Shown: piece after piece, positions 1 through 8,509 of the stretch | Position numbering within the stretch: position 1 is the stretch's first letter | How the letters are laid out: the number at the start of each line of letters is the position of its first letter | DNA from: Actibacterium sp. 188UL27-1 | Lineage (GTDB): Bacteria; Pseudomonadota; Alphaproteobacteria; Rhodobacterales; Rhodobacteraceae | NCBI RefSeq assembly: GCF_016901225.1 | Contig: NZ_JAFEUL010000016.1 | Coordinates: 1 to 64,000 of the forward strand | Direction: 5' to 3' | Length of the DNA stretch: 64,000 nt | The notes under the pieces: model-generated | Told to the model about the DNA's origin: nothing | The model's input: the letters and a program-made list of their open reading frames with translations, nothing else | Databases searched by the model: none | Position numbers and translations under genes: made by a program

Positions 1-757
1 CAATCATGGTTTGCGCAGCACCTACTTCAGCCTGTCTGATTGAGCGTGTCGCCTCAACATCCACGATAACGGAATGATCCGTGTCGATCGGATAATTGTT
101 CGAATAGCTGAAGATTGCAGGCCGCAGTCCATTGGCTGGCCGGATCAGAATGTGATGTGAACTTCGGCTTGACCGGTGTCGAAGCCCCAAACGCTTTATC
201 GTCAAGAACGTCGAGATATTCCCTGACAGCGCGGGGTGCATCATCAGGATCGATGGCGGATGCATCCCAATCTGCTTGTGCAGTTGAGTTCATCCTGTCG
301 ACGTCGGCCTCAATCAAGCTGGCATCAGCGGCAAATCCATGACCACCAACCAGGCCTTCAGAAATGCAGCTTGCGACGGTGGCTTCAAATACGGTGCGCA
401 GAAGATCACTATCCCGGAACTTACCATGGCGATACTTTGAGAAGGTGCTGTGATCTGGCACTTTGCCGTCGATGCCAAGACGACAAAACCAGCGATAAGC
501 TAGGTTCAGATGGACTTCATCACATAGCCGCCGCTCCGACCGGATGCCCAGGACATAGCCAATCACCAACATCCGCACGATCAGCTCAGGGTCAATCGAA
601 GGACGGCCTAGATGGCTGTAGTGTGGTGCAATTTGCTGCCGGACAGTGCCGACATCCAGAAACCGATCAATCTCGCGCAGTAGATGGTCCGCAGGGACAT
701 GCGCCTCAAATCAAAGTCGTAAAACAACCGAGCCGGAGCTTCCTGAACACCCATCAT
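1..757 (-). pseudogene. IS1182-family transposase, frameshifted and truncated by window edge
   Basis: The reading frame opens at ATG 757 behind a strong GAGGAGGG site with MMGVQEAPARLFYDFDL, the usual start of IS1182-type (DUF772 plus DDE) transposases. Near 706-709 one base appears to be missing: the frame ends shortly after, while the expected continuation (ADHLLREIDRF, then LGRPSIDPELIVRM) is found in the next frame and runs as an open segment to about 120. Around 119-125 a second short deletion, about 10 nt between two GGCC-like words, again changes frame; the expected continuation (NNYPIDTDHSVIVDVEAT) then reads off the left edge without a stop. The copy is therefore very likely inactive. 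The deletion size is inferred from remembered family sequences. Confidence 0.8.
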
Positions 758-843
758 CGTCAAATCCCTCCTCATCCGACAAAAGGAAGTGAAGCAAACG
801 AATTGGCCCAAAACAACAAAGACTTCTTCAACAAAATAAGCCC
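1..843 (-). mobile_element. Partial IS1182-type insertion sequence (left part outside window)
   Basis: A decayed transposase gene fills most of this stretch, which is less GC-rich than the neighbouring genes. The right end is placed near 843, where a cttcttcaacaaaataagccc sequence resembles (from memory) the terminal inverted repeats of such elements. The other end lies left of the window, so terminal repeats and target duplication cannot be confirmed. The family call rests on the transposase only. Confidence 0.7.
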
Positions 844-870
844 AGTTTGACGGATGTTGCATCTGCAGAA

Positions 871-1692
871 ATGGTGATAGTCAGGCGTATGGTTGCCGCA
901 TTTCATACCCAGACAAGCCTTTTCGGCGATCTGATCTCGCTCGGCGTTCACGCAGGAGACGGGCTTTTTGTGCATGGCTCGATGAGGGCCGTTGGCGGTA
1001 CCGTCGCCGGTGCCCGAACGATTGTGGAAAGCCTTCTCAAAGCGGTGGGTGAAACAGGTCTTGTAGGAATGCCAGCGTTCTCTTCCGACGCCTACTTTCC
1101 TGCTGGAGTTGATGCGTCCCGCTTGACTCAAGATCAGATTGCCGAAATCGAAGACGCGGTTCCCGGTTTCGATCTAGCGAAATCCCCAACGTCGGGCATG
1201 GGTGTCATTGCGGAGACTTTCAGAAACTGGCCGGGAACCCAACGCAGCGACCACCCGGCTGTATCAATCTGCCTCAATGGGAAGAAAGCAAAGGGCTTTC
1301 TCAAGGAACACAGCCTCGCGTGGGCAACGGGAGAGAAAACGCCCCTTGGGAAGCTCCGTGATCGCCCTACCATGAAGATCCTGCTGATCGGGGTCGGCTG
1401 GAACCGATGCTCGGCCCTTCACACAGCCGAGACCTTTGCGCAACATAAGCGGACCAAGACACGGCGCTTCAAGAACGGTGGCCCCAAAGGATCATGGATC
1501 GAAACAACCGACGTAGCAGATGATATGAACCGGCTTTTTCCTGCAGTGGGTGAGGCGTTCGAAAAGACTGGCGCGGTGTCTTTCGGGAAATTCGGTGGTG
1601 CGGATTGCAAGATATGTGATTTTCGATCTCTAGTCGAGTTTGCCTCTGATTGGATCGACTGCGCCAACAAAAGAAGCGGCGATCTCAGCTAG
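871..1692 (+). CDS. AAC(3)-family aminoglycoside N-acetyltransferase-like protein
   Basis: The product belongs to the antibiotic N-acetyltransferase (AAC(3)/YokD-like) family, which moves acetyl from acetyl-CoA to an amino group, classically N3 of aminoglycosides. Family features visible are the GDGLFVHGSMRAVGGTV stretch near the N-terminus (the usual VHSSL...GG segment), VGMPAFS, a RSDHPAVS segment, and SALHTAE late in the protein. About 270 residues is normal. The open frame extends upstream to a TTG at 847, but that codon touches the presumed IS end. ATG 871 or ATG 889 is more likely the true start; neither has a strong ribosome site. Many chromosomal members have unknown natural substrates, so resistance should not be assumed. 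The IS may have replaced its native promoter. Confidence 0.75.
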   Translation: MVIVRRMVAAFHTQTSLFGDLISLGVHAGDGLFVHGSMRAVGGTVAGARTIVESLLKAVGETGLVGMPAFSSDAYFPAGVDASRLTQDQIAEIEDAVPGFDLAKSPTSGMGVIAETFRNWPGTQRSDHPAVSICLNGKKAKGFLKEHSLAWATGEKTPLGKLRDRPTMKILLIGVGWNRCSALHTAETFAQHKRTKTRRFKNGGPKGSWIETTDVADDMNRLFPAVGEAFEKTGAVSFGKFGGADCKICDFRSLVEFASDWIDCANKRSGDLS

Positions 1693-2080
1693 CTGAACTG
1701 TGCTCCGCAATGGCAGCGTTGTCCGCACAACGACTTCAGACCGGGACGGCGTGACCAAGATCGCCTGAGATGACTAGTTGAGACGCTCCACACGACCTGC
1801 TGTATCGGGTCAGAGGTTTGTGGCGTTCCATAGCAATGTTAACGCATCACCACCGCGCGCTCTGTTAAGAGGCGTCCGGACTGCCTCTCGTATGCATGGA
1901 ATGTGCATCATTTGTGTATGGGTTCTGCACCACGGATTTCACCCAAATCCCGGCTGTTTACGGGTTGGACGCCCCAAAAGCCCATCGGGTGTTCAGTTCC
2001 ACCGAACGGTGCGTTAACCCTTCGGGGCCATGCAACATGCGTCCTGACGGGCAGTTATCCCACCAGCCAGAGCGGTCAGG
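1693..2080. other. Intergenic region, no gene recognised
   Basis: About 390 bases between the acetyltransferase stop and the end of the minus-strand transglycosylase gene. Short open frames exist on the plus strand, but none has a ribosome site or recognisable protein. I see no tRNA, strong hairpin or terminator. It may be decayed sequence linked to the nearby insertion element. Confidence 0.5.
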
Positions 2081-2662
2081 TCACAGCCTGCCGCAGCTGA
2101 TCAGCTGATTGCGATAAAGCTGCGAGCGCGCGTCGATCTCACCTGCGATGCGCACCAGCCACGGCTTCTTGTTGTAGCTGCCCCGGGCGAACCCGGTATG
2201 CCCGTCGTGATAAGCCAGATACTGGTTGCGCGCATCGGTCAGGGGCACGCCGTTCCGCTCCCGCGTTTTGGTCATGTACCAGCCCATGAAATCCGTTGCA
2301 TCCTTGATATCGTTGCGCCTTGCACCGCGCCGACCGGCTTCCTGCTTGTACTCTTTCCAAGTCGCGTCAAGGGCTTGGGAATATCCGTAGGCCGAACTCC
2401 GTCGCCCCATCGGGATCACGCCCAGCGCATATTGGAACGGTGTCCGCGCGTCGCTCTTGAATTTGCTCTCCTGATAGATCGTCGCCATCTGCACGTTCAC
2501 CGGCACACCCCATCGGCGCTCGGTCTGCTTGAACGCGCGCAAATAACTGGGTCGTTCCCGCACGATGCTACACGCATCATCCAGGTTGCGCGGGGCCGTA
2601 TTACTGCCACCGCCACAGCCACAAAGGACCGCCAATAGAAAAACGCAAAGGATCCTGCTCAT
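2081..2662 (-). CDS. Putative lipoprotein lytic transglycosylase (SLT domain)
   Basis: Predicted outer-membrane or periplasmic murein hydrolase of 193 residues. The N-terminus MSRILCVFLLAVLCGCGGG is a short lipoprotein signal with a lipobox-like LCGC, so the cysteine after it would be lipidated. The body has the lysozyme-like transglycosylase pattern: WGVPVNVQMATIYQESKF carries the probable catalytic glutamate in YQES, followed by AYGYSQALDATW and a C-terminal YLAYHDGHTGFARG segment. The start at 2662 follows GAGGGG at good spacing. The same open frame runs further upstream but would read through the AEC transporter gene, so those starts are rejected. Cleavage of glycan strands is inferred from the family. 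Confidence 0.8.
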   Translation of the reverse strand: MSRILCVFLLAVLCGCGGGSNTAPRNLDDACSIVRERPSYLRAFKQTERRWGVPVNVQMATIYQESKFKSDARTPFQYALGVIPMGRRSSAYGYSQALDATWKEYKQEAGRRGARRNDIKDATDFMGWYMTKTRERNGVPLTDARNQYLAYHDGHTGFARGSYNKKPWLVRIAGEIDARSQLYRNQLISCGRL

Positions 2663-2739
2663 ATGCCCCTCGCTATGTGTTTGTTTTTTCGCGTTATAGC
2701 TGATCCGACAAGCTAAGGAAACCAACTTGACGGTCACGT

Positions 2740-3621
2740 TTACAGCAGAAATGCCAGCGCCAGCGGAAAGGTGACAATCGACAGAAGGGTCGACACCACG
2801 ACCAGGCCCGCCACGTCCTGAGGCCCCGCCTGGTACCGTTCGGCCAGCATGTAGGATGTGACCGCAACGGGCGTGATCAGCTGTAAAACAAGGACGCCAA
2901 GGGCCACTGGCGAGAGGTCCAGGGCCATGCCGACCCCCACCGCGATTGCCGCCGACAGACCAGCCTTGAGCAGTGATAACCAGATCGGGCGCCACAACGT
3001 GCCGGGCGACATCCGACCCACGGCGACCCCCAGTGTCAGCAACATCAGTGGGATCGCCATCTGCCCGATCAGATCCAGCATGTTGCCCAGCCATCCCGGC
3101 ACCTGCCACCCTTGCGACAGAAACAATGCGCCCAAAACCGTGCCAATCAGGATCGGTTCGCGCAATACACGCCCCGGCGCTCCACTGCCCGAAACCAGCC
3201 AGATCCCATAGGTGAACGTCCCCATCGCCATGATCGCGAACACAACCACAGCGAGTGCCAGGCCCTCTTCGCCAAACGCAAACAGCGCCAGCGGCAAGCC
3301 GACATTCCCGGTATTGCCAAAAATCAGCGGCGCCCAATAGGTGCGGCGGTCCAGCCCCGAAAGCCAGCCGATCAGGCAGACCATCAACGTCACACCTGCA
3401 TAAGCCACTATGGTCGCTACGGAAATTGCGGTCAGTGCTGCGGCCTCCAACTCTGTATCGACCAGCGCGGTAAAGATCAGGCACGGCACGGCCAGCGTCA
3501 TGGCCAGCCGCGTGACGAATGCCACCGGGTAGTCAAAGCCCAGGCGGATCCACCCGAAGCCCAGCCCGGCAATCGCAATGACAGGGGCCACAACCTGGAG
3601 TACTGTGAGAATCAGTGCCAC
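2740..3621 (-). CDS. AEC-family (auxin efflux carrier) transporter
   Basis: A 293-residue inner-membrane protein with about ten hydrophobic segments, split into two halves by a short polar stretch. This is the standard build of the AEC family (bacterial malonate/auxin efflux-type carriers, YfdV/MdcF-like). LIFGNTGNVGLPLALFAFGEEG is the typical mid-protein GNxGxxGxP signature. The likely start is GTG at 3619-3621 with a GAGAG upstream. It stands alone between a transglycosylase gene and divergent hspQ, so the substrate cannot be predicted from context. Confidence 0.85.
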   Translation of the reverse strand: MALILTVLQVVAPVIAIAGLGFGWIRLGFDYPVAFVTRLAMTLAVPCLIFTALVDTELEAAALTAISVATIVAYAGVTLMVCLIGWLSGLDRRTYWAPLIFGNTGNVGLPLALFAFGEEGLALAVVVFAIMAMGTFTYGIWLVSGSGAPGRVLREPILIGTVLGALFLSQGWQVPGWLGNMLDLIGQMAIPLMLLTLGVAVGRMSPGTLWRPIWLSLLKAGLSAAIAVGVGMALDLSPVALGVLVLQLITPVAVTSYMLAERYQAGPQDVAGLVVVSTLLSIVTFPLALAFLL

Positions 3622-3705
3622 AAACTGTTTCTCTCAACCGGAACATGTTGAATGGACAATACCCCCGTAGAGCGATTAGGTGGGGGCGTCGAAGGGTGCA
3701 TTACC

Positions 3706-4032
3706 ATGTTGAAAAAGCGCGCCAAGTATCACTTAGGTCAGATCGTTCGCCACAAGAAACATCCGTTTCGGGGCGTTGTCTTTGACGTGGACGCCATGTT
3801 TTCGAATACCGAGGAATGGTATGATGCCATCCCCGAAGACAGTCGCCCGTCCAAGGAACAGCCGTTTTACCACCTGCTGGCGGAAAACGAGCAAAGCTAT
3901 TACGTGGCCTATGTCTCGGAACAGAACCTGCTGCCTGACTATTCGGGCGAGCCTGTGGACCACCCTGACCTGCCCGATCTGTTCGGTGAGATCGAGGATG
4001 GCGTCTATCCCCTGCACTTCCAGCTGAACTGA
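3706..4032 (+). CDS. hspQ: Heat shock protein HspQ
   Basis: A small cytosolic hemimethylated-DNA-binding/YccV-like protein. In enterobacteria HspQ is a heat-induced specificity factor that promotes Lon-mediated degradation. The core RAKYHLGQIVRHKKHPFRGVVFDVDA, then YDAIPEDSRPSKEQPFYHLL and a YVAYVSEQNLLPD segment, are diagnostic. ATG 3706 gives 108 residues, the family size, and follows GAAGGG at 9 nt. The open frame extends 18 codons upstream to 3652, but that part has no family counterpart. It converges on the penicillin-binding protein gene with only 15 bases between stops. Confidence 0.9.
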   Translation: MLKKRAKYHLGQIVRHKKHPFRGVVFDVDAMFSNTEEWYDAIPEDSRPSKEQPFYHLLAENEQSYYVAYVSEQNLLPDYSGEPVDHPDLPDLFGEIEDGVYPLHFQLN

Positions 4033-4047
4033 TCGCGGGGCCACGCT

Positions 4048-6294
4048 CTACTGGCCCAGCAATTCACGAAGTACATTCTGCAAAACCCGTTCGGCAACAT
4101 CGCCCTGCTCCTGGCGGCGCTGCTGTCGCTCCAACCGACGTTGGCGTCGTTCGGCCCGGCGCTGATCCTGCAGGCTGGGCTGTCCTGCCTGTTGCTGGCG
4201 CGACTGACTGTTGGCGCTTGCCGTCGATCGCTGGCTCACCGGGGCCTTGGGTTGCTGGGGCACCAGCATAGGCAACGGATTGATCGGGGTATCCTTGTGG
4301 ACCCGCACCATGGTTTCGCGCCAGATATCAGCCGGCAGACCACCGCCCGTGGTGCCTTTCAGCGGGGTGTTGTCATCATACCCCATCCAGACACCCACGA
4401 CGTAATCCGCAGTAAAGCCGATGAACCACGCATCCCGCGCCGCCTGGGTCGTGCCGGATTTGCCCGCCGCCGGGCGCTCCCCCAGTTGCGCGCGCTTGCC
4501 GGTGCCATCCTGAATGACCCGGCTCATCATGTAGACCAGGTACTGGGAGGCTTGCTCGGTGATCACCCGCTCTCCATACCCGCCATCTTGCCCAGCCAGG
4601 GGGTCGGCATCGCCTTTCAACTGCAACGCGCGCAGACCATAGGGTTTGACGCTGCGCCCGCCATTCAGGATCCCGGCATAGGCGCCCGTCATCTCGATCA
4701 AGGTCGACTCCGATGCGCCAAGGGCCAGCGCCGCGCCATCCGCAAGGTTGCTCGCAATGCCAAAATCGGTGGCGATCTTCTGAACGTTTTCGCGGCCCAC
4801 CTCCTCTGACACTTTCACCGCAACCACATTCACACTATGGGCCAGCGCTTCTGACAGGGTGATGCGGCCACGAAAGTTGCGCGTGTAATTCTTGGGGCAG
4901 TACTCTCCCGATCCGGGAATATTCATGCAAAACGGCTCATCCACCACGGTGGCATTGGGCGTGAAACCCAAATCCAGCGCAGCCGCATAAACGAATGGCT
5001 TGAACGACGACCCGGTCTGCCGCCGCGCCATCGCCGCACGGTTGAACGCCCCTGAAACCTTGGTCTTGCGGCCTCCCACCATGGCCCGAACGGCCCCATC
5101 GGCCGACATGACGACAATCGCCGCCTCCGCCTTGGATCCTGGGCTGACCTTGGTGGTAAAGATATGATCCATCGCCTCCTCGGCTGCGGTCTGCAGCTTT
5201 TGGTCCAGCGTGGTCTGCATGATCACGTCTTCGGTGGTGTCCCGCGTCAGAAAGGCCGGGCCGGATTTCATGACCCAATCGGCAAAATATCCACCGGCCC
5301 GCTTTTCCGCTGCCGATGACAGCGTGGCAGGCGCATTCCAAGCTGCATCGCGTTGCGCGGCCGTCAGATATCCCTGTTCATGCATCAGTTTAACAACCGT
5401 CGCCGCGCGATCCTGGGCCCGTTTCAGGCTGTTGGTCGGGGCATAGCGCGTGGGCGCCACCAGCAGACCAGCCAGCATCGCGGCCTGGTTGGGTTGCAAT
5501 TCCGCCGCCGATATTCCGAAATACCGCTGGCTGGCCGCCTCAAACCCGCGGGCCGAGGCCCCCAGATAGGCCCTGTTCATATAGATCGTGAGGATCTCGT
5601 CCTTGGTATAGCGAGCCTCCATCGCCATGGCATAGATGGCTTCCTTGACCTTGCGCCATTTGGTCGTGCGGCGGCAATCCTCTTCATATTCCGCTTCCGT
5701 CATGCCTGTGGCGGGATCAAAGGGAACGCCCAGGCATAACAGCTTGGCCGTCTGCTGGGTCAGGGTCGATCCGCCATGGCCCGATAGCGGGCCGCGCCCT
5801 TCCCGCAGGTTGATCTTGACGGCGCTGGCCACACCGCGCGGGCTGACCCCGATATGGCGATAGAACCGTTTATCTTCGGTCGCGATCACGGCATTGGTCA
5901 GGTTGTCCGACACCTGGCCCAAATCGGTGATGCTGTTAAACACCTCACCCCGCCAGGCAAATGTCCTGTCTTCGCGATCCAGTAACGTGACCGACCCGCG
6001 GGTGCGGCCATCGACCAATTCTTCAACCGGGGGCAGTTGGGCGTAGAAATAAAAGACACCAACGGCGATCACAGCGGTCACCATGGCGGTCGCCCGCCAG
6101 GTCACACCCCAGATCAACCGGGCCACGAACCGCACCAGGCCGATGATCCATCCCAACGGGCCACGCGACCGGGCTGCCGCCTTGCGTTTGCGCGGCGATT
6201 TTCGGGCCGGGGCCCGCTTGGATTTTGCCTTGGCAGACGGTGTCGTCCGCTTGTCGGCCCGCAAAACTGGGCGCTTGCCGCCGGAATTGGCCAT
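4048..6294 (-). CDS. Class A penicillin-binding protein (PBP1A-type transglycosylase/transpeptidase)
   Basis: Bifunctional peptidoglycan synthase anchored in the inner membrane, 748 residues. A very basic N-terminal tail (about residues 5-45, lysine/arginine/alanine rich) precedes one membrane helix (about 66-86). The GT51 glycosyltransferase domain follows, with ATEDKRFYRHIGVS (catalytic Glu about 140) and GGSTLTQQTAKLL. The transpeptidase domain has the acyl-serine motif S429-S-F-K432, an SVN motif, and KSGTT. The C-terminus is a Gln/Arg-rich, probably helical tail (RRAERRQRRLERQQRRQEQ) absent from standard PBP1A and possibly a protein-interaction segment. The gene is isolated, convergent with hspQ. 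Confidence 0.92.
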   Translation of the reverse strand: MANSGGKRPVLRADKRTTPSAKAKSKRAPARKSPRKRKAAARSRGPLGWIIGLVRFVARLIWGVTWRATAMVTAVIAVGVFYFYAQLPPVEELVDGRTRGSVTLLDREDRTFAWRGEVFNSITDLGQVSDNLTNAVIATEDKRFYRHIGVSPRGVASAVKINLREGRGPLSGHGGSTLTQQTAKLLCLGVPFDPATGMTEAEYEEDCRRTTKWRKVKEAIYAMAMEARYTKDEILTIYMNRAYLGASARGFEAASQRYFGISAAELQPNQAAMLAGLLVAPTRYAPTNSLKRAQDRAATVVKLMHEQGYLTAAQRDAAWNAPATLSSAAEKRAGGYFADWVMKSGPAFLTRDTTEDVIMQTTLDQKLQTAAEEAMDHIFTTKVSPGSKAEAAIVVMSADGAVRAMVGGRKTKVSGAFNRAAMARRQTGSSFKPFVYAAALDLGFTPNATVVDEPFCMNIPGSGEYCPKNYTRNFRGRITLSEALAHSVNVVAVKVSEEVGRENVQKIATDFGIASNLADGAALALGASESTLIEMTGAYAGILNGGRSVKPYGLRALQLKGDADPLAGQDGGYGERVITEQASQYLVYMMSRVIQDGTGKRAQLGERPAAGKSGTTQAARDAWFIGFTADYVVGVWMGYDDNTPLKGTTGGGLPADIWRETMVRVHKDTPINPLPMLVPQQPKAPVSQRSTASANSQSRQQQAGQPSLQDQRRAERRQRRLERQQRRQEQGDVAERVLQNVLRELLGQ

Positions 6295-6432
6295 GCTTTG
6301 TCCTGTTTGTCTGCGACTGCTCGTTTTGACGTCATCTTAGACTGCGCCAATCGGAAAGGGGAGAGAAACGCTGCAATTGTCCGGTTTTATGTCTGCTCAA
6401 AAATTAAGCTGATCAGCGTATTTGTGTAAAAA

Positions 6433-6442
6433 TTGTGCACAA
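6433..6442. promoter_or_regulatory. Perfect palindrome upstream of glnK
   Basis: TTGTGCACAA is a perfect 10-bp palindrome about 115 bases before the glnK start, within an A/T-rich patch. NtrC sites carry TGCAC half-sites in inverted orientation, so this could be part of a nitrogen-control site, but the usual spaced TGCAC-N-GTGCA layout and a clear sigma-54 promoter (TGGCAC-N5-TTGCA) were not found. Confidence 0.3.
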
Positions 6443-6557
6443 ATGCCCAAGGAACGATCCATTTTTAGGCTGCCCTTTCTTGAAGCACCCCGGCTTAGCC
6501 TGTTGTCACTGCACGGGGGCCCGACTGGAACGCCCAAACGGAGAGAAGGGGACAAGC

Positions 6558-6896
6558 GTGAAACTGATTATTGCAGCGATCAAGCCGTTCAAGCTGGAGG
6601 AGGTCCGGGAGGCTCTGACCACCATCGGCGTGCGCGGCATGATGGTCACGGAGATCAAGGGGTTTGGATCGCAATCCGGCCATACAGAGATCTATCGCGG
6701 CGCCGAATATGCCGTGAATTTCGTGCCCAAGGTCAAGCTGGAGTTGGTCGTATCGGCCGCAATGGCGGATCAGGTCGTGGATACGATCCAAAAGACGGCA
6801 AAGACCGACAAGATCGGCGACGGCAAGATCTTTGTGCTGGACGTAGATCAGGCCGTGCGTGTGCGCACCGGCGAAACCAACGACGACGCGCTGTAA
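6558..6896 (+). CDS. glnK: P-II nitrogen regulatory protein GlnK
   Basis: A cytosolic trimeric signal protein reporting 2-oxoglutarate, ATP/ADP and glutamine status, controlling the ammonium channel encoded next. GTG 6558, behind GAGAAGGGG, gives exactly 112 residues, the canonical P-II length. The T-loop carries the uridylylation tyrosine Tyr51 in YRGAEYAVNF, and the C-terminal VRVRTGETNDDAL matches the P-II C-terminal signature region. A longer open frame upstream in the same frame is not protein-like. Only 28 bases separate it from amtB, so the two are an operon, the typical glnK-amtB pair. Confidence 0.95.
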   Translation: MKLIIAAIKPFKLEEVREALTTIGVRGMMVTEIKGFGSQSGHTEIYRGAEYAVNFVPKVKLELVVSAAMADQVVDTIQKTAKTDKIGDGKIFVLDVDQAVRVRTGETNDDAL

Positions 6897-6924
6897 AGCC
6901 TGCGCACCAACAAGGGTAAAGTAT

Positions 6925-8304
6925 ATGAAACTCAAATCACTCCTCTGGGCAGGCGTCGTCGCTGCGACGCTTGTACCGGTCATGGCCATGGCGCAAGATG
7001 AGGTCGCCGCCGCATCTGCTGAAGAAACGGCGTTTATTTTCACGACATTGCTGTTCCTGATCGGCGGTTTTCTGGTGTTCTGGATGGCAGCCGGATTTGC
7101 CATGCTGGAGGCTGGTCTGGTCCGCGGCAAGAACGTGACCATGCAGCTGACCAAGAACATTGGCCTCTTTTCAATCGCGGCCATCATGTACTGGTTGATT
7201 GGCTATAACGTGATGTATCCCGGTGATGGGAACTGGATCATCGAAGGCGTCTTTGGCACAATTTCCCCCAAGGATATCAAGACCGACATTGATGCGGGCG
7301 GGTATTCCAACGCCTCGGACTTCTTCTTTCAGTTGATGTTTTGTGCCACCACGGCCTCCATCGTTTCGGGTACCCTGGCCGAGCGGATCAAGCTGTGGCC
7401 CTTCCTGATCTTTGTCGCGATCCTGACCGGCCTGATCTACCCGATCGAGGCATCCTGGCAGTGGGGCGGCGGCTGGTTGTCCGCCATGGGCTTTAGCGAC
7501 TTTGCGGGTTCCACTCTGGTGCATGCAGCCGGTGGGTTTGCCGCGCTGGCCGGTGCCATCGTCCTTGGCCCCCGTTTGGGCAAATACAAGGATGGTCGCG
7601 TCAATCCGATGCCGGGCTCCAACCTTGCCCTCGCCACTTTGGGAACGTTCATACTGTGGCTGGGTTGGTTCGGCTTCAACGGTGGTTCGCAACTGGCCTT
7701 CGGTACACTATCCGATGCCGATGCCGTGGCTCAGATCTTTGCCAATACCAATATGGCCGCAGCAGCCGGTGCGGTGACCGCACTGATCCTGACGCAGGTG
7801 ATGTATGGCAAGGTTGATCTGACCATGGTGCTGAACGGTGCCTTGGCTGGTCTGGTGTCGATCACGGCGGAACCTTTGGCGCCGTCCCTGTTCGACGCCC
7901 TGTGGATCGGTGCCGTCGGTGGCGTGATCGTGGTGCTGACCGTGCCGATGCTGGACAAGTTCAAGATCGACGATGTTGTCGGCGCTATTCCCGTTCACCT
8001 GCTTGCCGGTATCTGGGGCACGCTCATCGTCGCGTTGCACACCCAGGCAGATCGGGTCGATGCCGAGGGCAACCCAGTGTTGGACGCGGCTGGTGATCCT
8101 GAAAAGGTCGGGTTCGTCGCCCAGCTGATCACCCAGGCCATCGGTGTCATCGCGATTGGTGGGTTTGTCTTTGTCACATCCCTGATCATCTGGGTAATCC
8201 TGAAAGCCGTCGCAGGCATCAGGGTCAGTGAAGAGGCCGAGGTGACCGGGCTCGACACGGCCGAATTGGGCATGGAAGCCTATCCGGAGTTTTCCAAGGG
8301 CTGA
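6925..8304 (+). CDS. amtB: Ammonium transporter AmtB
   Basis: Inner-membrane ammonium channel of 459 residues. It starts with a cleavable-looking signal (MKLKSLLWAG...MAMAQDE), as many AmtB proteins do, followed by eleven membrane segments. The two pore histidines are visible in STLVHAAGG and in GAIPVHLLAGIWGT. It also carries the family stretch FWMAAGFAMLEAGLVRGKN and the ending SEEAEVTGLDTAELGMEAYPEF. ATG 6925 follows AAGGG. It is co-transcribed with glnK, whose product would block the channel when nitrogen is plentiful. A strong terminator follows at 8333. Confidence 0.96.
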   Translation: MKLKSLLWAGVVAATLVPVMAMAQDEVAAASAEETAFIFTTLLFLIGGFLVFWMAAGFAMLEAGLVRGKNVTMQLTKNIGLFSIAAIMYWLIGYNVMYPGDGNWIIEGVFGTISPKDIKTDIDAGGYSNASDFFFQLMFCATTASIVSGTLAERIKLWPFLIFVAILTGLIYPIEASWQWGGGWLSAMGFSDFAGSTLVHAAGGFAALAGAIVLGPRLGKYKDGRVNPMPGSNLALATLGTFILWLGWFGFNGGSQLAFGTLSDADAVAQIFANTNMAAAAGAVTALILTQVMYGKVDLTMVLNGALAGLVSITAEPLAPSLFDALWIGAVGGVIVVLTVPMLDKFKIDDVVGAIPVHLLAGIWGTLIVALHTQADRVDAEGNPVLDAAGDPEKVGFVAQLITQAIGVIAIGGFVFVTSLIIWVILKAVAGIRVSEEAEVTGLDTAELGMEAYPEFSKG

Positions 8305-8332
8305 CACCTCCCTTCCTGTCAGTCACGACTTG

Positions 8333-8360
8333 CCCCGGGCTTTGCGGCCCGGGGTTTTTT
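8333..8360 (+). terminator. Rho-independent terminator of glnK-amtB
   Basis: Perfect 8-bp stem CCCCGGGC/GCCCGGGG (8333-8340 and 8347-8354) with a six-base loop, followed immediately by six T residues. Confidence 0.93.
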
Positions 8361-8387
8361 GCTGGCGAATTATGCCGTGAAAACAAC

Positions 8388-8403
8388 TGTCCCCGCGGGG
8401 ACA
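8388..8403. repeat. 16-bp palindrome TGTCCCCGCGGGGACA, copy 1 (intergenic)
   Basis: A perfect palindrome between the amtB terminator and the desaturase gene. Identical copies lie inside two genes of the distant polyol operon (52614-52629 and 53291-53306). Confidence 0.8.
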
Positions 8404-8509
8404 CCTTTTTCAGCCGATGCAAATAATCCGCGTTGATCGGAAATCCCTGGCGCATCTGGCCGCCCAGAATACCCCTTGCCGCATCACAGAAGGCCACCAT
8501 AGTGGAACC

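Noticed and set aside
236-850. Plus-strand 204-codon open frame across the insertion element
   Set aside because: It is antisense to the transposase remnant and lacks any recognisable domain or ribosome site.
2663-3484. Upstream extension of the minus-strand transglycosylase frame (467 residues in total)
   Set aside because: The extra part is out of frame with the AEC transporter gene, has no signal peptide and low-complexity Gly/Arg/Ala content typical of a shadow frame. ATG 2662 with its own ribosome site and lipoprotein signal is convincing.
8417-8509. N-terminal extension of the desaturase to ATG 8417
   Set aside because: The 31 extra residues do not fit the family and lie directly after a palindrome; kept only as an alternative start.
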